From Brevundimonas sp. NIBR11 (GTDB lineage Bacteria; Pseudomonadota; Alphaproteobacteria; Caulobacterales; Caulobacteraceae): DNA of 64,000 nt. The notes below the pieces were generated by a model, which had not been told where the DNA came from, did no database searches, and worked only from the letters and a program-made list of their open reading frames with translations. Of this stretch, positions 30,493 to 41,641 are shown in pieces. Every line of letters starts with the position of its first letter. Within the stretch, counting starts at the first letter, position 1. A program made the position numbers and the translations under genes. The stretch covers positions 1,654,001-1,718,000 of the forward strand of contig NZ_CP115465.1 of NCBI RefSeq assembly GCF_027912535.1, written 5' to 3'.

Positions 30493-32892
30493 TCAGTGGC
30501 TGACGACGGCGGCGCCGTCACCGGCCGCCGGCGGAGCGGCGGGCGTCAGCGGCTCTGCGACCTCGTCCCACTCCACCGGAGTGAGGGTGCCCACGAGGGC
30601 CCATTTCAGAGCCTCGTCGGCCGTCGAGATCGGGACAATCTCCAGCGCGCCCTTCACATTGTCGGGCACGTCGGCGAGGTCCTTCTCGTTCTCCTGCGGG
30701 ATAAGCACGGTCTTCACGCCGGAGCGCAGGGCCGCGAGCAGCTTCTCCTTCAGGCCGCCGATGGCCGTCACGCGACCGCGCAAGGTGATCTCGCCCGTCA
30801 TGGCGATGTCCTTGCGGATCGGGATGCCCGTCAGGACCGAGACCATGGCCACCGTCATGGCGACGCCGGCGGACGGACCGTCCTTGGGCGTGGCGCCGTC
30901 CGGCACGTGGACGTGGATGTCGGTCTTCTCGAACACAGGCGGCTTGACGCCGAAGGCAAGCGCCCGAGACCGCACGTAGGACGCGGCGGCCGAGATCGAC
31001 TCCTTCATCACGTCCTTCAGATTGCCGGTGATGGTCATGCGACCCCGGCCGGGCATCTTGATGGCCTCGATGGTCAGGATGTCGCCGCCGAACTCGGTCC
31101 AGGCCAGACCGGTAACGATGCCGACCTGGTCTTCCTCGTCCGTCTCGCCGTAGCGGAACTTCTTCACGCCCGCGTATTCGGCCAGTTTGGCGTCGTCGAT
31201 GGTGATCGACAGAAGGTTGTGTTTGGCCATCTCGCGCACCGCCTTGCGGGCCAGACCGCCCAGAGCCCGCTCCAACGACCGCACGCCGGCTTCGCGCGTG
31301 TAGTAGCGGATCAGATTGCGAATCTGATCGTCGGGCACGATGAACTCGGCCGGCGTCAGGCCATTGTCCTTGGTGACCTTGGGCAGGACGTGACGCTTGG
31401 CGATCTCGACCTTCTCATCCTCGGTGTAGCCGCTGACCCGGATGATCTCCATCCGGTCCATCAGGGGCTGGGGCATGTTCAGGCTGTTGGCCGTGGTGAC
31501 GAACATGATGTTCGACAGGTCGTAGTCGACCTCAAGATAGTGGTCGCCGAACGCGTTGTTCTGAGCGGGATCCAGCACCTCCAGCAGGGCCGAGGACGGG
31601 TCCCCGCGCCAGTCGGCGCCCAGCTTGTCGATCTCGTCCAGCAGGATGAAGGCGTTGGTGGTCTTCACCTTCTTCATCGACTGGATGATCTTGCCCGGCA
31701 TCGACCCGATGTAGGTGCGGCGGTGACCGCGGATCTCGGCCTCGTCGCGCATGCCGCCCAGCGACATGCGGACGTATTCACGACCGGTCGCCTTGGCGAT
31801 GGACTTGGCCAGGGAGGTCTTGCCGACGCCCGGAGGACCGACGAGGCACAGGATCGGGCCCTTGAGGCTGTTGGTGCGCGCCTGCACCGCCAGATACTCG
31901 ATGATCCGCTCCTTCACCTTCTCCAGGCCGTAGTGATCCTCCTCGAGGATGTCCTCAGCCTTGTTGAGATCGATCGGCTTCTGCTTGGTCTTGCCCCACG
32001 GGATCGACAGCAGCCAGTCGAGGTAGTTCCGGACGACGGTCGACTCGGCCGACATCGGGCTCATGTTGCGCAGCTTCTTGACCTCGGCCTCGGCCTTGGT
32101 GCGCGCTTCCTTGGACAGCTTGGTCTTCCGGATGCGTTTTTCGAGCTCCATGATCTCGTCGCGCGCGTCGTCGGTCTCGCCCAGCTCGCGCTGGATCGCC
32201 TTCATCTGCTCGTTCAGATAATATTCGCGCTGGGTCTTCTCCATCTGGCGCTTCACGCGCGAGCGGATCTTCTTCTCGACCTGCAGGACAGAGATCTCGC
32301 CCTCCATCAGGCCGTAGACCTTCTCCAGCCGCTGCGGCACGGCGATGGTTTCCAGCAGGGCCTGCTTGTCGGCGATCTTGACCGAAAGGTGCGCGGCGAC
32401 GCTGTCGGCCAGCTTCGACGCATCGGTGATCTGCGGGATGGAAGACAGGGCCTCGGGCGGGACCTTCTTGTTCAGCTTCACATAGGATTCGAACTGCTCG
32501 ATCACGGCGCGCAGCAGAGCCTCGGTCTGGGAGGGTTCGCCCAGATCATCCTCGATCTCTACGGCCTCGGCCTCGAAATACTCCTCGCGATCGGTAAAGC
32601 GGGTCAGGCGGGCGCGGCCTTTGCCCTCAACCAGAACCTTCACGGTCCCGTCGGGCAGTTTCAGCAGCTGCAGGACGGTGGCGAGCACGCCGACCGGATA
32701 GATGGCGTCCGGCGACGGATCGTCGTCGACGCTGTTCTTCTGGGTGGCCAGCAGGATCTGCTTTTCACCCTTCATAATCTCGTCGAGGGCCCGCACGGAT
32801 TTCTCGCGCCCTACGAAGAGCGGCACGACCATGTGGGGGAAGACGACGATGTCCCGCAGCGGCAGGACGGGGAGGATTTTACTCTCGGACAT
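30493..32892 (-). CDS. lon: ATP-dependent endopeptidase Lon
   Basis: Cytoplasmic AAA+ protease; in Caulobacter it degrades CcrM, SciP and DnaA (known biology). The 799 residues contain the N-terminal substrate-binding domain, Walker [14 protein letters not shown], the AAA module, and the Ser-Lys dyad domain with DGPSAGVAM and a following conserved Lys. The start ATG has AGGAG six bases upstream. The C-terminal tail is Pro/Ala-rich. The neighbours clpX, cicA, clpP and tig form the classical proteostasis cluster. Confidence 0.97.
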   Translation of the reverse strand: MSESKILPVLPLRDIVVFPHMVVPLFVGREKSVRALDEIMKGEKQILLATQKNSVDDDPSPDAIYPVGVLATVLQLLKLPDGTVKVLVEGKGRARLTRFTDREEYFEAEAVEIEDDLGEPSQTEALLRAVIEQFESYVKLNKKVPPEALSSIPQITDASKLADSVAAHLSVKIADKQALLETIAVPQRLEKVYGLMEGEISVLQVEKKIRSRVKRQMEKTQREYYLNEQMKAIQRELGETDDARDEIMELEKRIRKTKLSKEARTKAEAEVKKLRNMSPMSAESTVVRNYLDWLLSIPWGKTKQKPIDLNKAEDILEEDHYGLEKVKERIIEYLAVQARTNSLKGPILCLVGPPGVGKTSLAKSIAKATGREYVRMSLGGMRDEAEIRGHRRTYIGSMPGKIIQSMKKVKTTNAFILLDEIDKLGADWRGDPSSALLEVLDPAQNNAFGDHYLEVDYDLSNIMFVTTANSLNMPQPLMDRMEIIRVSGYTEDEKVEIAKRHVLPKVTKDNGLTPAEFIVPDDQIRNLIRYYTREAGVRSLERALGGLARKAVREMAKHNLLSITIDDAKLAEYAGVKKFRYGETDEEDQVGIVTGLAWTEFGGDILTIEAIKMPGRGRMTITGNLKDVMKESISAAASYVRSRALAFGVKPPVFEKTDIHVHVPDGATPKDGPSAGVAMTVAMVSVLTGIPIRKDIAMTGEITLRGRVTAIGGLKEKLLAALRSGVKTVLIPQENEKDLADVPDNVKGALEIVPISTADEALKWALVGTLTPVEWDEVAEPLTPAAPPAAGDGAAVVSH

Positions 32893-33253
32893 TATGCGCT
32901 CCTGGGCCTTTGATCATCTCCGGCCCGCCGGCCCCGACGCCCCGCGATATGCAGCGACACCCTGGACAGGCCCGTCGATTCCGACGGCGTTCGAGTGAGT
33001 ATGTGGCCCCTCCCCCGTCGTGTTCAAGCGGTGCGGGTAGACGATACACAGCGGCAGGGAAGTGCGGCCAAGCTGCACGGACCGTCCCCTGGGACCTGCT
33101 GGACCGGGACGAACCGTTCGCAGACGAACCTTGGCCTTGGATCAGGTGTGGATGACGACCTGTGGCCGCCGCGCCGCAAGACCACACGTATCCGGCAACC
33201 GAAACCAACCGTGGCCGTTGCGATCGCAAGATAACAACGATTGGGAGGCTATC
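32893..33253. other. Intergenic region between lon and a divergent lipoprotein gene
   Basis: About 360 bases without a convincing gene; the reading frames here have no start signals and odd composition. It should hold the lon promoter (leftward) and that of the small lipoprotein (rightward). The perfect hairpin CCGTCG-ATTC-CGACGG at 32972-32987 contains a GATTC methylation site. I see no clear heat-shock promoter. Confidence 0.5.
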
Positions 33254-33598
33254 TTGAACAGAATAATCACCCTGGCGGCGGCTGCGTCCGTCCTGGCGCT
33301 GACTGCCTGCAACCGCGACGCCGAGACCGCCCCGGCCATGGACGACGCGACGGCGGCGACCAGCGCGGAGGCGGCCTCGGCCGGTGACGCTGGTTTCGAC
33401 GCCTCGACCCGCGCCTCGACCTCCAACGGCGCCATGGCGGCGGGCGAGCCGGCCTCCGCCTCCGAAACGATGGATCCCGCCGGGTCGAGCAAGACGTCGC
33501 CTACGGGGGCGAGCGCCAGCGGGGTCAGCCAGTCCACGCGCGACAACGCCCAGGCCAATGCCGAGGCCACGAACCTGCACCCCAATCCGCCGCAGTAA
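33254..33598 (+). CDS. Small low-complexity lipoprotein
   Basis: A 114-residue protein with a signal peptide and lipobox LTAC at residues 16-19, followed by a Ser/Ala/Thr/Gly-rich, acidic, probably disordered chain (ASASETMDPAGSS and similar). The start is TTG, chosen because GGGAGG sits five bases upstream and the leader begins right there (MNRIITLAAAASVLALTAC). No domain is recognisable; it may be an envelope-exposed stress or spacer protein. Confidence 0.7.
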   Translation: MNRIITLAAAASVLALTACNRDAETAPAMDDATAATSAEAASAGDAGFDASTRASTSNGAMAAGEPASASETMDPAGSSKTSPTGASASGVSQSTRDNAQANAEATNLHPNPPQ

Positions 33599-33622
33599 GC
33601 CGGCAGACGGCGCGCAGAAGAA

Positions 33623-33651
33623 AGGGGCGGGACCGCGATGGTCCCGCCCCT
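33623..33651. terminator. Bidirectional terminator between the lipoprotein gene and clpX
   Basis: A perfect 12-bp stem (33623-33634 with 33640-33651) around GCGAT. On the minus strand it is followed by TTTCTTCTG, so it can serve clpX; it also lies 25 bases after the convergent lipoprotein stop. Confidence 0.75.
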
Positions 33652-33675
33652 GTCCGTTTCTGCTTTCAGGTCCGC

Positions 33676-34941
<1,266 letters not shown>

Positions 34942-35127
34942 AGACCCTTCTCACTCTCGCGCCGTTCTGGGAGACGGACGCGCTTTTCCCGCGTTGATTC
35001 CACCACTATGGACGCGAAGATATTCAAAAAATGACAATCAACCATCCGAACGCTCGCCACAACCCCGCCGAAAGCCGGCAACGCATGGCTGACGTGGACT
35101 GTTAAGGCTGGATGGAGATCATGACGA

Positions 35128-35775
35128 ATGACTGAGATGGGCGCCGGGCAGGTATTTCGCCAGCCCACCGATCCCTCGCGGCCGATCGTCGCGTTCGATT
35201 TCGACGGCACCCTGACGGTCCGCGACAGCTTCACCCAGTTCCTGCGCTGGCGGGCCGGCCCGGGCGGCTGGGCTCTGGGCCTGGTCAAGATGTCCAAGGC
35301 CATGGCGGCCTATGCGCGGGACCGCGATAGGGGGGCGATCAAGGCCGCCTCGGTGAAGGTGTTCCTCAAGGGGGTGAGACGCGCCGAACTGGACGCCGAC
35401 GCCGCCCGGTTCGCCGATCACGCCTGGGACAAATTCATGCGACCAGACGCGCTGAAGGTCTGGGAAGACTGGGGCCGCAAGGGCGCTCATCGCGTGATCG
35501 TGACCGCCTCGCCGGAGATCACGGTGGCCCCGTTCGCCCGAAGACTGGGCGCGGAGGGTCTTCTGGGCACTCATCTGACCTTCGACGCCGATGACAGGAT
35601 CACCGGTGCCTTTTCCAGCCCCAACTGTCGTGGCGAGGAGAAGGTGCGTCGTCTGTACGAGGCCTTCGGACCGGACCTGAAGGTGGCGGCGGCCTACGGC
35701 GACACCTCGGGCGACACCGAGATGCTGGCCATCGCCGAACAGCCGGGCTTCCGCGTCTTCCGAGAGCGGCCCTAG
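35128..35775 (+). CDS. cicA: HAD-superfamily IB phosphatase, CicA-like
   Basis: A 215-residue haloacid-dehalogenase-fold phosphatase. The nucleophile motif DFDGT has Asp24 and Asp26, motif II is VTASPE, and the C-terminal GDTSGDTEML carries the metal-binding aspartates. In Caulobacter crescentus a protein of this superfamily, CicA, is encoded between clpP and clpX and its dosage affects growth and morphology; location and family match. It reads opposite to clpX. The substrate is unknown. Confidence 0.82.
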   Translation: MTEMGAGQVFRQPTDPSRPIVAFDFDGTLTVRDSFTQFLRWRAGPGGWALGLVKMSKAMAAYARDRDRGAIKAASVKVFLKGVRRAELDADAARFADHAWDKFMRPDALKVWEDWGRKGAHRVIVTASPEITVAPFARRLGAEGLLGTHLTFDADDRITGAFSSPNCRGEEKVRRLYEAFGPDLKVAAAYGDTSGDTEMLAIAEQPGFRVFRERP

Positions 35776-35778
35776 GCC

Positions 35779-36552
35779 TCAGGGAATGCGCAGATAGGGC
35801 TGCTGGCCGGCGGGCAGGACGTCGAACATGACCACCCGGTCCGGTTGGATCACGCCGTCGATGAAATAATCCTGGCGCAGTTGGTCGGCTTCGAGCCGGA
35901 ACCGCCAGCACTGACTGTCGCCGACCGCCTCGCCGGCCAGATCTTCGCGCAGCTGGGTCCGGAAGGCGGTCAGGGCCGAGGACGACACCGGCACCAGAGG
36001 TTCGCCCTCGTAGATGCCGAACACCAGCGTCCGGGCCGCCCCACCCGCCCGCGCGTCGCGGTTGATGCAAAGTCCCTGTCGCGTCACCACGTAGTCGACG
36101 AGGTCGAACCGGGCCACGCCGTCCGGACGTTTGCGGTCATGCTCGGCGAAATCGTCGGCGACGATCAGGTCCAGCGGTTCATAGGCGGGATGAGGCAGGC
36201 GGGTGAAGAAAGTTTCCCGCAGGCGAACCGCGCGGGGTCCCCGCTGCTCCACCCCGGCGGTGACGATGCAGGAGCCGTCGGCGTCCTTCTGGTAGCAAAG
36301 CAGATGCGCCGACTGCCAGTCGACGTAGGCCGGGCCGCTCATGTAGCCGTCGATCTGGGCCGGGAGGTCGTCGAGGCTTTCCTCGGCCGCCGTGGACACC
36401 AAGGCCGCCGGTTCGGCGTTGGCCTTGTCCTCCGACCGCATCCCGCTCCAGACGGTCACACCCGTGCCGACGAGGCCGATGACGGCCGTCGCCAGACCAA
36501 TCACGCCCGCCACATTGGTCAGCCGCTTCGGGCTCGAATCCGGTTCCGTCAC
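35779..36552 (-). CDS. Membrane-anchored protein of unknown function
   Basis: A 257-residue protein with a short cytoplasmic N-terminus, one helix at about residues 14-33 (VAGVIGLATAVIGLVGTGVTV), and a long extracytoplasmic domain containing several cysteines (LLCYQKD, GSCIV, GLCIN, QCWRF) that could form disulfides. The start is a GTG with a GAGGGG-type ribosome site; upstream codons in frame are a shadow of the next gene. It converges with cicA, three bases apart. Not recognised. Confidence 0.65.
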   Translation of the reverse strand: MTEPDSSPKRLTNVAGVIGLATAVIGLVGTGVTVWSGMRSEDKANAEPAALVSTAAEESLDDLPAQIDGYMSGPAYVDWQSAHLLCYQKDADGSCIVTAGVEQRGPRAVRLRETFFTRLPHPAYEPLDLIVADDFAEHDRKRPDGVARFDLVDYVVTRQGLCINRDARAGGAARTLVFGIYEGEPLVPVSSSALTAFRTQLREDLAGEAVGDSQCWRFRLEADQLRQDYFIDGVIQPDRVVMFDVLPAGQQPYLRIP

Positions 36553-36644
36553 GCCCACCCCTCTTATTGGAGCGGAGGCTAACCCATAGGACGGGCAGCT
36601 CGCAAACCCCGGATAGGCCTCGGGCCTCGCGAAGCCTGACGATC

Positions 36645-36965
36645 TTAGTGACCGTCCGCGTCCACATCGAAGACGACCGCCTTGCCGCGTGAGGTCGGGT
36701 CCCATCCGGCGGCGATGGACGAGGCGACAGCGTTCTTCACCGCGTCGACACTGATCCGCTGACGCTCGAAGTTCGGCGTACCGTTGGCCCGCATGGCCAT
36801 CGGAAACAGGACGATGGCCTCGCGTTGACCCGTGACGAGCTTCAGGGCGATGCCGATGCCGTCCCAGTTGTTGCCGGTTGTCCGCTGCGGCTGGCGGCGG
36901 ACCTCCCATTCGTAGTCGTCGCCGTCGACCTGGACGACGCCCTTGAGATCACGCGTGTGTTGCAT
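36645..36965 (-). CDS. Conserved-looking small protein of unknown function
   Basis: A 106-residue soluble protein starting MQHTRDLKGVVQVDGDDYEWEV, with no signal or membrane helix. The WEVRRQPQ and GIGIALKLV stretches suggest a beta-rich fold. A TTG six codons upstream is an alternative but poorer start. It lies downstream of the clpP terminator, in the same direction. Not recognised. Confidence 0.6.
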   Translation of the reverse strand: MQHTRDLKGVVQVDGDDYEWEVRRQPQRTTGNNWDGIGIALKLVTGQREAIVLFPMAMRANGTPNFERQRISVDAVKNAVASSIAAGWDPTSRGKAVVFDVDADGH

Positions 36966-36989
36966 GGTCGGCTGATAGCACAAACGAAC

Positions 36990-37014
36990 GGGGCGCGCCG
37001 ACGTAGCGCGCCCC
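36990..37014 (-). terminator. Terminator of clpP
   Basis: A perfect 9-bp stem (36990-36998 with 37006-37014), followed on the minus strand by GTTCGTTTG, 25 bases after the clpP stop. Confidence 0.65.
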
Positions 37015-37039
37015 TTCCCTGTTCAGTTCGCCGAGTAGA

Positions 37040-37681
37040 TCAGACGGTCTTGATGCCGTCGGCTTCGGCTTCGGTGCGCTTGTCGTAGACGTGGTCCACG
37101 ATGCCCCAGGCCTTGGCCTCTTCGGCCGTCATGAAGTGGTCGCGGTCCAGGGTGCGCTCGACCTCTTCATAGGTCCGGCCCGTGTGGTGGACATAGATCT
37201 CGTTCAGGCGACGCTTGGTGGCGATGATGTCCTCGGCGTGCCGCTCGATGTCCGAGGCCGTGCCGCGGAAGCCGCCCGAGGGCTGGTGCACCATGACACG
37301 AGCGTTCGGCAGGGCGATGCGCTGGCCCGCCTCGCCGGCCGTGAGGATCAGGGAGCCGGCCGAGGCCGCCATGCCCATGACCACCGTCGAGACCGGCGAC
37401 TTGATGTATTGCATGGTGTCGTAGATCGCGAGCGCCGAGGTCACCTGACCGCCGGGGCTGTTGATGTACATGCTGATTTCCTTCTTCGGGTTCTCCGATT
37501 CCAGGAACAGCAGCTGGGCGCAGATCAGGCTGGCCATACCGTCCTCGAACGGTCCGGTCAGGAAGATGATGCGCTCGCGCAGCAGGCGCGAGAAGATGTC
37601 GAACGCCCGTTCGCCGCGGCTGGACTGCTCCACCACCATGGGAACGAGGTTGTTGGAGATGTAGTCGATGGGATCGCGCAT
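37040..37681 (-). CDS. clpP: ATP-dependent Clp protease proteolytic subunit
   Basis: Serine protease that forms the proteolytic barrel of ClpXP and ClpAP. The catalytic triad is visible: Ser107 in MAASAGS, His132 in MVHQPSGG, Asp181 in DRDHFM. Length is 213 residues. It is separated from tig by one gene and from clpX by three. Confidence 0.97.
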   Translation of the reverse strand: MRDPIDYISNNLVPMVVEQSSRGERAFDIFSRLLRERIIFLTGPFEDGMASLICAQLLFLESENPKKEISMYINSPGGQVTSALAIYDTMQYIKSPVSTVVMGMAASAGSLILTAGEAGQRIALPNARVMVHQPSGGFRGTASDIERHAEDIIATKRRLNEIYVHHTGRTYEEVERTLDRDHFMTAEEAKAWGIVDHVYDKRTEAEADGIKTV

Positions 37682-37786
37682 GGAGGCCTTCTCGTGGGAT
37701 GCAGAGAACGCGACTCGGTCGGCCGCGCTCAGGTCACAGATATCGCGTTCGACCGGCCCATGCGCAAGGCGCAGGGGCAGGTCCGT

Positions 37787-38716
37787 CTATTCGTCGCCGG
37801 CCTGGCGCCGACGCTCGGCGTTCGCCATGCCCCGCTCGACATCGCCCATGCGGGCGTTGCTGCTGACCGTATCGAGCCGAGCGTTATAGAGCGCGCCCAG
37901 ATAGGCCATGTCCCACGACGTCAGGCCCGAGACGCCCGCGGGGTCGTTGAACAGGTTCAGCACGGTGTCGGAGCCCGCCGGATTCGCCTGGTCGTCGATC
38001 TGGGCCAAGGAGACCAGGGCCACGTAGTCGGCGAGCTGGGCGAAGGTGACGTCTCCCAGCTGATCGACATCGACGATGATCATGATGCGGGTGAGGTTGT
38101 CGCGAAGCGCGCTGGCCAGACGCGAAGCCACGAACTTGTTGATCGCGATCGACGACGACGGATCGTCGCCCGGCAGACGCACGGCCCGCTGGCCCGTGTC
38201 GGCGTCGACCGGCAGGCTGACCTGCCACCAGCGCACGGCGCGGTCGCCGGTGCGGAACCGCATCAGGGCGGCCTCGCCCCGGTCCATCCCCTCGCCGCCA
38301 GCACGGAACCACCGCCCGTTGCGATCGACCATGGCGGCGGCGGTCGCGGCGCCATCGTTGGTGGCCACGATCATGACCTGGGCGGCGCATCCGGGCTCGC
38401 CGGGCTGCACGCCCAGGTCCAGGGCGACCTGAGACACCCGGTCGACGATCAGTTGGGCGGCGGCGGGCTGAAAATTGACCGACCCGATGCAGACCCGCCG
38501 ATGCCAGCGGGCCGGGCCGTAGTCGCCAATGGGCGCCGCCACGGCGTTGACGAAGGCGTCGACCCGCTCATTCAGCGTCGGGGCGGCGCGATCGCCGAGA
38601 ACCTCGATGTCGTCTACGGCGTCGCCATCCTGGGGCGCAGGCTGGGTCTGGGCGAAGGCCGGCAGCGCGATCGCCGCACCCAGCACGGCCGCCGCCGCGA
38701 AAACACCGAACCTCAT
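37787..38716 (-). CDS. Secreted protein of unknown function between tig and clpP
   Basis: A 309-residue protein with a Sec signal peptide (MRFGVFAAAAVLGAAIALPAFA) and a mature domain with two cysteines (RRVCIGSVNF and GCAAQVMIV) about 38 residues apart, likely a disulfide. I start at the ATG seven bases after GGGGAG; nine further in-frame codons upstream do not form a better leader. The ribosome site lies in the 3' arm of the tig-side hairpin. No family recognised; probably periplasmic. Confidence 0.7.
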   Translation of the reverse strand: MRFGVFAAAAVLGAAIALPAFAQTQPAPQDGDAVDDIEVLGDRAAPTLNERVDAFVNAVAAPIGDYGPARWHRRVCIGSVNFQPAAAQLIVDRVSQVALDLGVQPGEPGCAAQVMIVATNDGAATAAAMVDRNGRWFRAGGEGMDRGEAALMRFRTGDRAVRWWQVSLPVDADTGQRAVRLPGDDPSSSIAINKFVASRLASALRDNLTRIMIIVDVDQLGDVTFAQLADYVALVSLAQIDDQANPAGSDTVLNLFNDPAGVSGLTSWDMAYLGALYNARLDTVSSNARMGDVERGMANAERRRQAGDE

Positions 38717-38722
38717 ACGCAA

Positions 38723-38751
38723 ACTCCCCGCCGCACTGCGCAACGGGGAGT
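38723..38751 (-). terminator. Hairpin after tig that also covers the next gene's ribosome site
   Basis: On the minus strand ACTCCCCG (38751-38744) pairs with CGGGGAGT (38730-38723), followed by TTTGCGT and the ATG at 38716. The GGGGAG used as Shine-Dalgarno is in the 3' arm. It could act as terminator or attenuator for tig and as a translation gate. Confidence 0.55.
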
Positions 38752-38786
38752 CTGTAGCCTCAGAATTCAGGCGACTGCGAGGCGAA

Positions 38787-40130
38787 TCAGCCTTCGTCTT
38801 CGTCCTTGAGCAGCTCTTCCTTGCTGATCTTGCTGTCGGTCACCGTGGCCTGATCGAAGATCAGGTCGACGACCTTTTCTTCATAGATCGGAGCGCGCAT
38901 CTGGGCGGCGGCATTGGGGTTCTGGCGATAGAAGTCCAGCACCGCACGCTCCTGGCCCGGATAGTTGCGGGCTTCGGCCATGATGGCGTTGTTCAGTTCC
39001 TGATCGGTCACGCCGACGTTGTTGGCGCGGCCGATCTCGGCCAGCACCAGACCCAGGCGCACGCGGCGCTCGGCGATCTTCTTGTACTCGGCCTTCAGCT
39101 CGTCGTCCGACTTCTTGGCGTCGTCTTCGGGCAGGTTGCCGGCGGCCTTGTCTGCCTCGACCTGTTGCCAGATGCCGTTAAACTCGGCCTCGACCATCTT
39201 CGGCGGCAGGTCGAAGGAATGGGCGCTGTCCAGCTGGTCCAGCAGGGCGCGTTTCAGCTTGAAGCGAGCGGCGCCGGCGTATTGTTGGTTCAGGTTCTGG
39301 CGCAACAGGTCCTTCAGCTTGTCCAGCGACTCCAGGCCGATGCGTTTGGCGAACTCGTCGTCGACCTTGGCTTCGGCCTCGCCCTTGATGGCCTTCACCT
39401 TGATGTCGAAGGTGGCCAGCTTACCGGCCAGGTTGGCGGCCTGATACTGTTCGGGGAAGGTCACCTCGATGGTCTTCTCGTCGCCGACCTTGGCGCCCTT
39501 CAGCTGCTCTTCGAACCCGGGGATGAAGCGGCCCGAACCGATCACCAGGTCGGCGTCTTCGGCGGCTCCGCCCTCGAAGGGCTCGCCGTCCAGCTTGCCG
39601 AGGTAGTCGATGGTGACCTGGTCGCCGTCGGCGGCCTTCACGGTCTTGCCCTTCTTGTCCTCGTAGGACTTGGCCTGGCCGGCCAGTTCCTTCAGCGCCT
39701 CGTCCAGGTCCTCGTCGGAGGCTTCGTAGACCGGGCGGTCCAGCTTCAGGGTCTTGGGGTCGACCGGGGTGAAGTCGGGCATGACTTCCAGCGACATTTC
39801 GTAGGCCAGGTCGTCCGAGCCGGCCAGGACCTTTTCCATGTCCGAGGTCAGCTTCATGTCGGCCGGAGCGGCCGGGCGGACGTTGACCTGATCCAGGGCG
39901 GCCTGGCTGGTTTCGTTGATCGTGTCGTTGACGATCTCGCCCATCATGTCGCGGCCGAAGGTCTTCTTGACGTGAGAGACCGGCACCTTGCCGGGGCGGA
40001 AGCCCTTCAGCTTCATCTTCGGCGCCATCTCGGTCAGGCGGGCGTCCAGCTTGGCGTTCAGTTCGGCGACCGGGACGGTCACGGTGATGACGCGGCTCAG
40101 GCCTTCGGTGGTGTTTTGGACGACTTGCAT
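38787..40130 (-). CDS. tig: Trigger factor
   Basis: Ribosome-bound chaperone with peptidyl-prolyl isomerase activity. The N-terminal ribosome-binding signature GFRPGKVPVSHVKKTFG is at about residues 43-59, then the FKBP-type domain and the long helical C-terminal arms. The 447 residues start at MQVVQNTTEGLSRV; 15 in-frame codons upstream are not conserved-looking. It is the first gene of the tig/clp/lon cluster. Confidence 0.96.
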   Translation of the reverse strand: MQVVQNTTEGLSRVITVTVPVAELNAKLDARLTEMAPKMKLKGFRPGKVPVSHVKKTFGRDMMGEIVNDTINETSQAALDQVNVRPAAPADMKLTSDMEKVLAGSDDLAYEMSLEVMPDFTPVDPKTLKLDRPVYEASDEDLDEALKELAGQAKSYEDKKGKTVKAADGDQVTIDYLGKLDGEPFEGGAAEDADLVIGSGRFIPGFEEQLKGAKVGDEKTIEVTFPEQYQAANLAGKLATFDIKVKAIKGEAEAKVDDEFAKRIGLESLDKLKDLLRQNLNQQYAGAARFKLKRALLDQLDSAHSFDLPPKMVEAEFNGIWQQVEADKAAGNLPEDDAKKSDDELKAEYKKIAERRVRLGLVLAEIGRANNVGVTDQELNNAIMAEARNYPGQERAVLDFYRQNPNAAAQMRAPIYEEKVVDLIFDQATVTDSKISKEELLKDEDEG

Positions 40131-40308
40131 GGGACGGTTCTGACGCTCTGGGGCGGCGTCGGGGCCCCGACGCACGCGAAGATGGTGAAAGCAGAAAGGG
40201 CCGCCCCATCCGGAGCGGCGCCTCGAAGCCCGCCCTTATGATGAGATGGACCCAAAAGGTCAACGCGGAGCGGTTTCAACCGGGCCGCGGGCTCGCTATG
40301 TCGGAGCC

Positions 40309-41010
40309 ATGAGCCAGAACCCCTCCCCCGTCGGCGTCTTCGTGACCCCGGTCACGCCGCTGCAGCAGAACTGCACCACGGTCTGGTGCACGGCCACCAA
40401 CAAGGCGGCGGTGATCGATCCGGGGGGCTCGGTCGACCAGATCATCGCCGAGGTGAAGCGGCGCGGGCTGGAACTGGAGCAGATCTGGATCACCCACGGC
40501 CACCTCGACCACGCGGCGGGCGCGGCGGAGATGCAGGAGAAGTCGGGCGCGCCGATCATCGGGCCGCAACCGGAGGATCAGTTCTGGATCGCCGACCTGC
40601 CCGAGCACGGCCAGCGCTGGGGCATCCCTGACGCCCGGACCTTCGTCCCGACCCGGTGGCTGGAGGACGGGGACAGCGTCACCCTCGGCGAGACGACGTG
40701 GGAAGTGGCGCATTGCCCGGGGCATACGCCGGGGCATGTGATCTTCTTCAACCGCGCCGCCCGGTTCGCCCAGGTCGGGGACGTCCTGTTCAAGGGCTCG
40801 GTTGGGCGCACTGACTTCCCGAGGAGCGATCCCGAGGCCCTGATCCGGTCGGTGGTCACCAAGCTGTGGCCGCTGGGCGACGACGTCACCTTCGTACCGG
40901 GGCACGGCGGCATCTCGACGTTCGGGGAGGAGCGACGAACCAACCCGTTCGTCTCTGACGCGGCGGTGGCCCGCACACCGCTGGTGCGCGAGCCTACCGG
41001 GCCGGCTTAA
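40309..41010 (+). CDS. Metallo-beta-lactamase-fold hydrolase, glyoxalase II-like
   Basis: A 233-residue hydrolase with the zinc motif H-x-H-x-D-H (HGHLDHAAG), a later HCPGHTPGHV with a zinc histidine, GDVLFKGSVGRTDFP and PGHGG. It is closest to the GloB/YcbL group that cleaves thioesters such as S-lactoylglutathione. The start MSQNPSPVG is chosen by homology-like position; 21 in-frame codons upstream lie in the spacer. Its stop shares TTAA with the convergent gene. Confidence 0.88.
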   Translation: MSQNPSPVGVFVTPVTPLQQNCTTVWCTATNKAAVIDPGGSVDQIIAEVKRRGLELEQIWITHGHLDHAAGAAEMQEKSGAPIIGPQPEDQFWIADLPEHGQRWGIPDARTFVPTRWLEDGDSVTLGETTWEVAHCPGHTPGHVIFFNRAARFAQVGDVLFKGSVGRTDFPRSDPEALIRSVVTKLWPLGDDVTFVPGHGGISTFGEERRTNPFVSDAAVARTPLVREPTGPA

Positions 41011-41300
41011 CGGCGAAGAAGAAGGCCGATCAGAACGCCGACGCCCAGGGCGTAGACGGTGGCCTTCAGCGGCTTCTCTTCGATACGGGCACGGGCCAGC
41101 ACGGCGCGCTCGCGGGCCCAGTCGCGGCCGGTTTCGATATCCGAGCGGAGGGCCTGACGCAGACCCTGGTCGCGGGCGAAGCTGCGACCTTCGGCATCGG
41201 CCATCCAGAGATCGCCGGCGCGGTCCAGGCGTGCGCGACGCTCGTCAGCGTCGTCAAGGATGTCTTCGGCGCTCAGGTCGGTCGGGTTGATGTCGGTCAT
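41007..41300 (-). CDS. Small helical protein with a C-terminal membrane anchor (ElaB/DUF883-like)
   Basis: A 97-residue protein: acidic N-terminus, charged amphipathic helix rich in Arg, Ala and Glu, and one membrane helix at about residues 78-95 ending in LLRR. This shape is that of ElaB/YqjD/DUF883-type proteins, which tether ribosomes or respond to stress; the assignment is by shape only. It overlaps the hydrolase gene tail to tail by four bases. Confidence 0.6.
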   Translation of the reverse strand: MTDINPTDLSAEDILDDADERRARLDRAGDLWMADAEGRSFARDQGLRQALRSDIETGRDWARERAVLARARIEEKPLKATVYALGVGVLIGLLLRR

Positions 41301-41398
41301 GCGGGGCTCCTGCCGGGCTTGTGATCAGGTCGGTTGAACCCGAACCGCGCGCGACGGTTCCGGTCTGCGACACCCGTTCTCACCCAAAGGATCGTCCG

Positions 41399-41545
41399 AT
41401 GACCGACCCCGCACCACAGCCCGAAATCACCCCGCCGATGACGCCCTCGCCACAACCGGAAATCGATCCAGCCGGGACGCCCGACGAAGTGCCGCCGCAG
41501 CCCGGCGAAAACGACGGAGAGGTCGAAAGACCAGGCGCTGACTGA
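41399..41545 (+). CDS. Proline-rich acidic micro-protein
   Basis: A 48-residue chain, roughly one third proline, with repeats of the type PQPEI (two copies) and an acidic C-terminus. AAAGGA lies seven to eight bases before the ATG, which makes translation likely. It is probably disordered. It is followed about 100 bases later by the KGG stress protein gene and may belong to the same stress group (inference). Confidence 0.5.
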   Translation: MTDPAPQPEITPPMTPSPQPEIDPAGTPDEVPPQPGENDGEVERPGAD

Positions 41546-41641
41546 TTCGCAGCCCGTTGAAATCGCGGGCGTTCGGAACCGCCGCCCGCCTTCGGGGTTC
41601 TGTTCTGCAACCGCCGCCATATAATCGAAAGGGAGCCTCGC

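Noticed and set aside
29124-30521. Long leftward frame antisense to the autotransporter barrel
   Set aside because: No start signal, composition typical of antisense frames in GC-rich DNA, and the plus-strand gene has signal peptide and barrel features.
30421-32913. 830-codon rightward frame over lon
   Set aside because: Complement of lon codons with third-position GC; no family resemblance.
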